Assembly (NCBI GenBank): GCA_019925105.1
Contig: JAHGAU010000029.1
Coordinates: 186,001 to 250,000 of the forward strand
Source of the DNA: Niebla homalea
Taxonomy: Eukaryota > Ascomycota > Lecanoromycetes > Lecanorales > Ramalinaceae
Direction of reading: 5' to 3'
DNA: 64,000 nt
In this document: in pieces, positions 57,421 to 64,000 of the stretch
Layout: every line of letters begins with the position of its first letter
Position numbering within the stretch: position 1 is the first letter of the stretch
Translations under genes and position numbers: made by a program
The notes under the pieces: model-generated
What the model saw: only the letters and a program-made list of their open reading frames with translations
Databases searched by the model: none
Told to the model about the DNA's origin: nothing

Positions 57421-58299
57421 ACCAGTTATTTATGGATATTATTATTTAATACGGTAGGGTCCTTTATGGTTAACGGGTAAGGTGGGTAGACTGCGGACTT
57501 ATTAGGGCCGTAATAACCTAATTTTACCCTGAAACGGCTTAATTGCCCTATTAATGAACGGTAGTCGCGGTCCGGGTAACGGTATAATTAAAAATCTATT
57601 AGCAGCTAGCGCCATCTCTGCACCGGCGCCACAGTAGTGCGCCATACTGTTACGCTAAGGTAGGCCGTTAAGCCTTAGTAAAGGGCCTTGGTAAAAGGCC
57701 TTGGCAACGGCCTTAATATACGTTATTTATAAGCTATAGCTTAATAAACATAAAACGGGGTAATTATTACTTTTACTTTAAGTAAAGGTTATATTTTAAT
57801 TCTTTTTAAGTTCTTTAAGAATTAATTTTATTATTAATTTATTTATTAAAGTAATACCTAAATATTTAAACCGTAATATTACGTCTTTTATATTTACCTT
57901 TATTAATCCCGCCGGTATATTATTAACGGAGTTAATTTAATATTTTAATTCTTTTTCTTTATTAAGGAAAAAACTTAACGTTACCGTTATAATAAATATT
58001 TAATTAACTTAATAAACCTTAAAATAAAAAGGCGATATTTACCCTTTAATTAAGAATCCCCTTATTATAATTAAGTAAATTAAAGCGGCGGAATATTATT
58101 ATAATATTATAATTTAATAAGCTTAACTTTTAAAATTATAGTTTAAAGTTAATTAACTTAAAACTGAAAATCGTATTTATTAAAAATATATATTTAACCG
58201 CGTTAACGCGTAATATAAGGGTTTATATTTTAAGATTTTCTTTTATATTAACCTTATTATTAAACTTTATATTAATAATATATTATTAACGGCTTTTAT

Positions 58300-61200
58300 C
58301 CTGTTTTATAAAAATAAATTTTTTTATCCGGAAAAATTTAAATTATATTAAAATAAGTTTAAGGGTAAGTATTAAATGTAATTTATTAACTTAAAAAGAT
58401 AATTTATACTTTATCTTAAGTACTTCTTTATTAAAAGAAAAAAGGTAATTTTTTATTTAAGGTTTATTTCTTATAAAATCTTTAACCTACCGGATAAAGA
58501 AAATAATAAAATAAACTATTAAAAGCTTAAGGATAAACTTCTAAATTTAATAATTAATCCGGAAAACCACTGGTTTATTTATTATAAATAATTTAAAAAT
58601 ATTAAGTAATATTTTAATTAAAAAGTAATATAATTCCGTAATACTTTAAAGATTATAAAAAAGGACTTATTATTATTATTAAATAAGTTTTATACCTATA
58701 TATTCTTTATAAAGCTTTTATTAAAGCTTAAAATTAAAATCTTTATAATTAATAAAATATTAAAAACCCGGGACGATATTATAATAATAATAATTATATA
58801 AGAAAATAACTTAAAGCGTATTATTAATAATAATCAGAAAGTTAATAAAGGTAAATCCCTTGAAAATAGGATATTTAAACCTAATTTTAATAGCTTAAAG
58901 CCGGCGTATATCTTTATTAAAACTGATTTTCGCGGTTAAAAACGTAAAATTATACTTAAAAACTTTGACGTTACCCTTAAAGTAAATAAGAACGTTAAAT
59001 ATTATATATATTACGGAAAAAACTATTATATATCCAATTACTTTATTATCTTATAAAATAAGGTTTTAATAATAAATATAAAATCTTATAAAAAAAATAA
59101 TATATTAAAAAATAATAAAGCTCTAATAGCGTTTTAAGGTTAAAATTAATAAAAAGATAATTAAAAATATACCCGGTTTTTATTATTAAGGGTTAAATAA
59201 GTTTTTAAGATAATCCTTAATTATTAAGTATATTAATTAATATTAAAGCTTAAATAAATTTAATTTTATAAGTATATATGGTTTAATAAAACTTATAATT
59301 AACCTCCGCCGTTTTATTATAAACGGCTTTTCTTAATAATAAGTAAATTTTTTATTATAATACTTATTAATTATAGTATTATTTAATTAATAATTAAAAG
59401 TAATAAAAATAATATAAAATACTTTTTTACGTTATTAATTAAGAAGGTTTAAACGTAATCCTTAATTTATTAATTTTATGCGCTTTATAAATAATAATCA
59501 ATTTAATAACGGATAAATAACGCTTTAAAATTAATTTTTATAAATTATAAATTAATAATATTTATAACTTCAATTAAAGTTTAATAAAAATTAATAAGGT
59601 TTTTATAGTTATTTACGTTAACGTAATAATAAAGCGCTTAAAAATACTATAAATCTTTTAAAGTAATTTAACGTGTATAAATATTATAAAAGACTTTATT
59701 AATTAAAATATCTTAAGGGAATTAAGTAAATATATAAATATTTTTTTTAATAATATAATTAATATTTTATTTAAATTAAAATAAAGGGATTATATTATTA
59801 ACTTAAACGATAAAAAATTATTATATAATCCCTTATATAATTTATTTCGGGTAAAATTAACGGAGCTCCGGCGGTATCTTAAGGATATTATAGCCCGGGG
59901 TTAAATTCATTACTTAACGCTACCCGTAAACGCCCCGATCCTTTTTATATTTAAGAAGGACAATAGTTTTTATTTTTATATTAATTACCGTAAATTAAAT
60001 ATAATTATAGTTAAAAATTAATATTTATTACTTTTAATTATTAAAACTCTTAATCGGTTAAATAACTTTAAATAATTTATTAAGTTAAACCTTAAGGATA
60101 TTTATTATTAATTACGGATTAAGTCCGGTAATAAATAAAAAACGGTGTTCCGTACGCGTTATAATTACTTTAAGTATTTTATTATATTATTTAGGTTAAT
60201 TAACGTTTTAATAATTTTTTAAGTTTATATTAATTATATTTTTATTAATTTTATCAATATAACTTATATAATTTATTTAAACGATATTTTAATATTTAAT
60301 AAGAATCCGGTAGATTATTAACGTTATATTTAATAGGTTTTTAAGTAATTTCATTAATTTTAACTTTATATTAACCTTAAAAAGTATTAATTTAATATTA
60401 CTTAAGTAAAGTTTTTAAGGTTTATCGTTTCTATTAAAAGGATTTAAATAAATTAAAAGCGTAGTTAAATTATTAAGGATTAATTTACCTTAAAAACCTA
60501 TTAAAAAGTATAAGTCTTTTTAAACTTTATAAATTTTTATTATTATTTTATTTATAAATATTTAAGGATAATTAAGCCTTTAATTAATTTACTTAAGGGC
60601 AATAAAAAAGGGAAGAAAATTAATCCGTTAAAATAGAATAATACGGTTAATATAACGTTCTATTAGCTCCGTAAAATATTTATTAATATATTATTATTCC
60701 GCCATTTTAACCTAAAACGGGAAATATAAATAAAAACCGATATATTTAACTTTATTATCATAAACATTTTATTTTAATAATTTAAGGAGGATTATTAATA
60801 TTTAATTATATATTAATCCAGAAAAATAACCTTTATTAAATAAAATTATAAAATATATAATTAAGAGCTTTCTATTATTATTATAGCGTTTAAGCAATAA
60901 CAATATTATTTAAAAAAAAGCCTTAAAGTTATTTAAATATAAACAAATTATAATAACTTTTAAGGGTTTATAAAATAACCAGTATTAAGCCCGTATTAAG
61001 TTAAATAAACCTTAAAATTTATTAATTATAATTTTAAAATATTTTATCGTTAAAATAAAATAAATTTTATTAATCCTTTATTAAAACGTTTAAATTATAA
61101 AGGAATCTTACTTTTTAATATTATTTTATTATTTATTTTATAAAATAAGTTCGTACTTTAATTTAATAAATTAGTGGAACGCCGGTAAATAATAATTATT

Positions 61201-62720
61201 AATTATTAATTATTATTCGCTTTAAAAAGTATTTAAGTTATTATTCCGCGAAAAGAAATTTAATAATTACTTAAAAAGCCTTATAAGGAATTTAAACCGA
61301 TTAAGTTACTTATTAAAGATTTATAGGTTAATAATATATTTATATATAAGATTAAGGACGATAACGTAACGCCGACGTATTCTTATTAAAGTTATAATAA
61401 TACTTAAAAACTTAATCTTAATAACTTTATAACTTATAAAAACTATATATACGTCCCCCGGAATAAAGCGGTTAAAAAAGAATTAATTAATAAGTATTAT
61501 AATAACCCGTTAACGGATTACTTTAAAGTTAAAAAGACTTATAAGCTTTTAACCCGTAAATATTATTAAGATAGCTTAAAAGCTTAAATTAATAATTATA
61601 TTAAAACGTATAATACTTATTAAAGGATTAAAATATTACGTTACCGTTTTTATAATAAGCTTATTTTATTTTTTTAACCGGTTATACCTTAAAAAGAACT
61701 TAATATAGACTTTATTATTAACTTACTTATAAATAAAGTTAAGGGTAATATTTATAATTTAATTTTAATAATTATAAATAAGTATATAAAGATATATAGA
61801 TACCTCCCCGTTATAAAATAAATCGATATTATTACGTTAATGAACTTTTTTTTTAAAGAAATTATATTATAATATAATACGTTAGCTAAAATTATAATTA
61901 ATTAAAGGTTTTTATTTATTAATAAATTCTAAGGTTCAATATATTATTACGTAAAGATAAAACATAAGTTAAGTACCGCTTTCTACCCGTAAACGGATAA
62001 TTAAATAAAACGTTAAAATTAAGGCCTTAAATAATATTTAAAGACCTTTATTAACTTTAAGTAAATAAATTAAGTAAAATTACTTTTTTTAATTAAATTT
62101 ACTTATATAAACTTAGAATACTTAATTTTAAATTATAGTTTTTTTATAATAATATATAATTATAATTTAAATATTTATTTTAAATTTAAGGATAAACTTA
62201 TAAAGAAAAAGATACTTATAATAAAAAATAAAGTTAAAATATTATATAAAATATAATTAATATTAACGGACCAATAACGTTATATTATTAAATTAACTTA
62301 AAAAACATATAATAAGAAATATAAATTAAAATTATATAACGTTAATGATTTAATAATACTGAATATTAAAAACTTTAAGTTAAAGTAATTAAATAAAAAG
62401 CTTACGCCCCGATTTATAAAACTTTTTAGAATTAATAATAAAATTAGGACGTAAATATACCGCTTATTCCTTTTTATTATTTATTAAATTTACCTTATTA
62501 TTTATATTTCTTTTTTAAAGCTTTATTATATTTATACCGGCAATTAAATAACGGAAGTTATAATATAAATATCCGAATTAATTAATAATAAAAAGGAATA
62601 AATAATTAAAGAAATTATTAATAAAATTAAAAGTAAAAAAAGCGTTTAATATTAAGTTAAATAAATTAATTAAGGCTTTAAATATAATTAATAAATACCG
62701 GAAACGGACTTAAAATATTC
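58300..62720 (+). mobile_element. Ty3/gypsy chromovirus, heavily RIP-mutated
   Basis: Read with stops ignored, the + strand keeps the order of a chromovirus. A gag relic ends in a zinc knuckle at 59000-59041, where the spacing Cx2Cx4Hx4C is kept but every ligand is Tyr. RT runs 59863-60310 (ELRRYLKDIIARG, then PVNAPILF-FKKD, YRKLN, LNLKDIY, VFRTRYNYFKY, and YLND at 60270-60281 in place of YLDD). RNase H starts near 60733 (KTDIFNF; YSRKIT; NYKIYN). Integrase has a zinc-binding part near 61480-61570, catalytic Asp in IDFIINL at 61699-61719 and LSTAFYP-TDN at 61965-61999. A chromodomain follows at about 62610-62700. All catalytic losses are explained by C to T or G to A changes. LTRs were not resolved. 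Confidence 0.85.
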
Positions 62721-64000
62721 TTAAGAATTACGGGAATAATACGATAAAATAATACGGAATAAAAGGAAACATAAATAAGGTTATAACGCCGTAATAACGG
62801 AAGTTATATATATGGTTAATAATTATATATATAATTAATATTATAATTACTTAACCCTTATACGTTATCCTTCCGTAAGATTATTAAAGTTTAAACTTTA
62901 ATTAATAACTTTACTTATTACGGATATTACGTATACGGATAAGCCGGTATTATAAAGGTAATTATCTTTATTATAATATTATAATTAATAAAAATAACTT
63001 TAATAATAACCGCAATAATACCGGAAAAGGTAAAGAAGCGTAAGCATTAAATTATAAGCGTTTAACGCGCTATTAAGTAAATAAAGTTAAAGAGGGGAAG
63101 TTATTAAGGGTAATAAAAGGTTAATAAATATATTTATTAGGTTTACGTTAATATACCGGTAACTTTAATAATATTATCTGCCTTATTACTTTTTAATAAT
63201 ATATAGATTATAAGCGTTTAACGTTTAATATTATTAACTTTAATATTTAACGTTAAACTTTAATAATATTAATATATAAAAATAAAAGAATAATCTATAA
63301 TTCCGTATTAACGCGGGCCCTCTCTTTTTATAAATAGGTTAATAAGGTTAAGGATAAGTATAAAAATATCATATCTTCCTTATCTTTTTTTTTTTTTTTT
63401 TTTTTACTTTTTTTTCCGCTTTAATTAAAGGTTTTTCCTTAACATTATTCACCGGAGGGGCTCTTTAACTTAATTCCGGGGTATTATTCTTAAAAGTTAA
63501 AACCAACCTTTTTAACGGCGTTATTAAAGAGGGTATAATTTTTTTTTTCTTTTTTAAACGGGTTAAAGTTTGAACCATATATACTTAAAAGCTTAAAGTC
63601 AAACTTTTTTATTATTAATAAAGTATTAAAACTTAAAGGTAAATCTTTTAATAAATTAATTAACGATAAAGAGCCTGGACCCTTTATAATAATTTAATTT
63701 AATTATTAAATATTAATGCCGTTACGCCGTAAACGGATTAAATATATTTATTTATTTTTTAAGGAAACAGACTTTCTTTTCCGCCGTTATTATGCGCGTA
63801 ATAAATATATTTCTTTTTATTTAAAGAACCAAAACCTTCCCTTTAACTTTTATAATAACCCGGCGGAATATATACTCTGTATAATTAATTATTATTAATA
63901 TTTAATTAATATTTAACCGGAAAACCTTTAAATCTTAAAGGATCTTTTTACGTTTCCATACGTATTAAACGAGCGCCCCGATAAATAATAAATTAACGCG

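Larger units (their letters stand above)
54210..64000. repeat. AT-rich, RIP-mutated repeat tract
   Basis: An abrupt change to very high A+T, running to the window end. CpA and TpG are close to absent over most of it and TpA is very common, while CpG, CpC and CpT survive. That is the pattern left by repeat-induced point mutation (CpA to TpA on either strand). Almost every frame is closed by TAA or TAG. Contents: a mutated copy of the border repeat, a chromovirus relic, an unidentified relic at about 54640-57400, an ATCA microsatellite at about 55085-55106 and a T-run at about 63384-63405. No intact gene is seen. Confidence 0.92.

Noticed and set aside
63716..63898. 60-codon + frame in the AT-rich tract
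   Set aside because: Composition is that of RIP-mutated DNA (Tyr/Phe/Ile/Asn/Lys); chance open frame in a relic.

Overview
The window is nuclear DNA of a filamentous ascomycete (Pezizomycotina; class not resolved from sequence). The signs are a Zn2Cys6 regulator, a Pth11-like receptor relic, fungal mitochondrial carriers and P450s, short introns (mostly about 45-180 nt, GTRNGT donors, CTNAC-like branch points), and a long AT-rich tract with the signature of repeat-induced point mutation (RIP). Gene models below were spliced by eye; exon limits are given where reading frame and family similarity agree.

Layout. 1-5.6 kb: DEAD-box helicase Dbp3 and a small coiled-coil protein. 5.8-11.4 kb: an allantoate/sulfonate-type MFS permease divergent from a TauD-family dioxygenase (a likely sulfonate-use pair), then an intronless sarcosine/dimethylglycine-type N-methyltransferase. 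13-18 kb: two small paralogous membrane proteins, inverted relative to each other, bracket a Zn2Cys6 regulator and a divergent haloacid-dehalogenase-like enzyme. 19.5-25 kb: an F-box-like protein, a short-chain dehydrogenase and a Vps62-like protein. 25.6-39 kb: a dense housekeeping block (TFIIIC triple-barrel subunit, SR splicing factor Srp1, mitochondrial carrier, RPL18, PRO2, CSN3, ISU1, RPL19). ISU1 appears to contain an AT-AC intron.

39-40.3 kb is low-complexity C-rich then G-rich DNA. 40.6-53.2 kb looks like a decaying accessory or secondary-metabolism-type cluster: two berberine-bridge-like FAD oxidases, an Ayr1-like reductase, a Pth11-like receptor and two divergent P450s. Five of the six carry an in-frame stop or frameshift. 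Three of the stops are exactly the changes RIP makes (CAG to TAG, TGG to TAG); only the reductase looks fully intact.

From about 54.2 kb to the end the DNA turns abruptly AT-rich, with CpA/TpG nearly absent while CpG, CpC and CpT remain. It holds a wrecked Ty3/gypsy chromovirus on the + strand (gag zinc knuckle, RT, RNase H, integrase, chromodomain). A 185-bp sequence at the border is present twice, once unmutated outside the tract and once mutated inside it, so the RIP boundary can be seen directly. No tRNA, rRNA or CRISPR was recognised.
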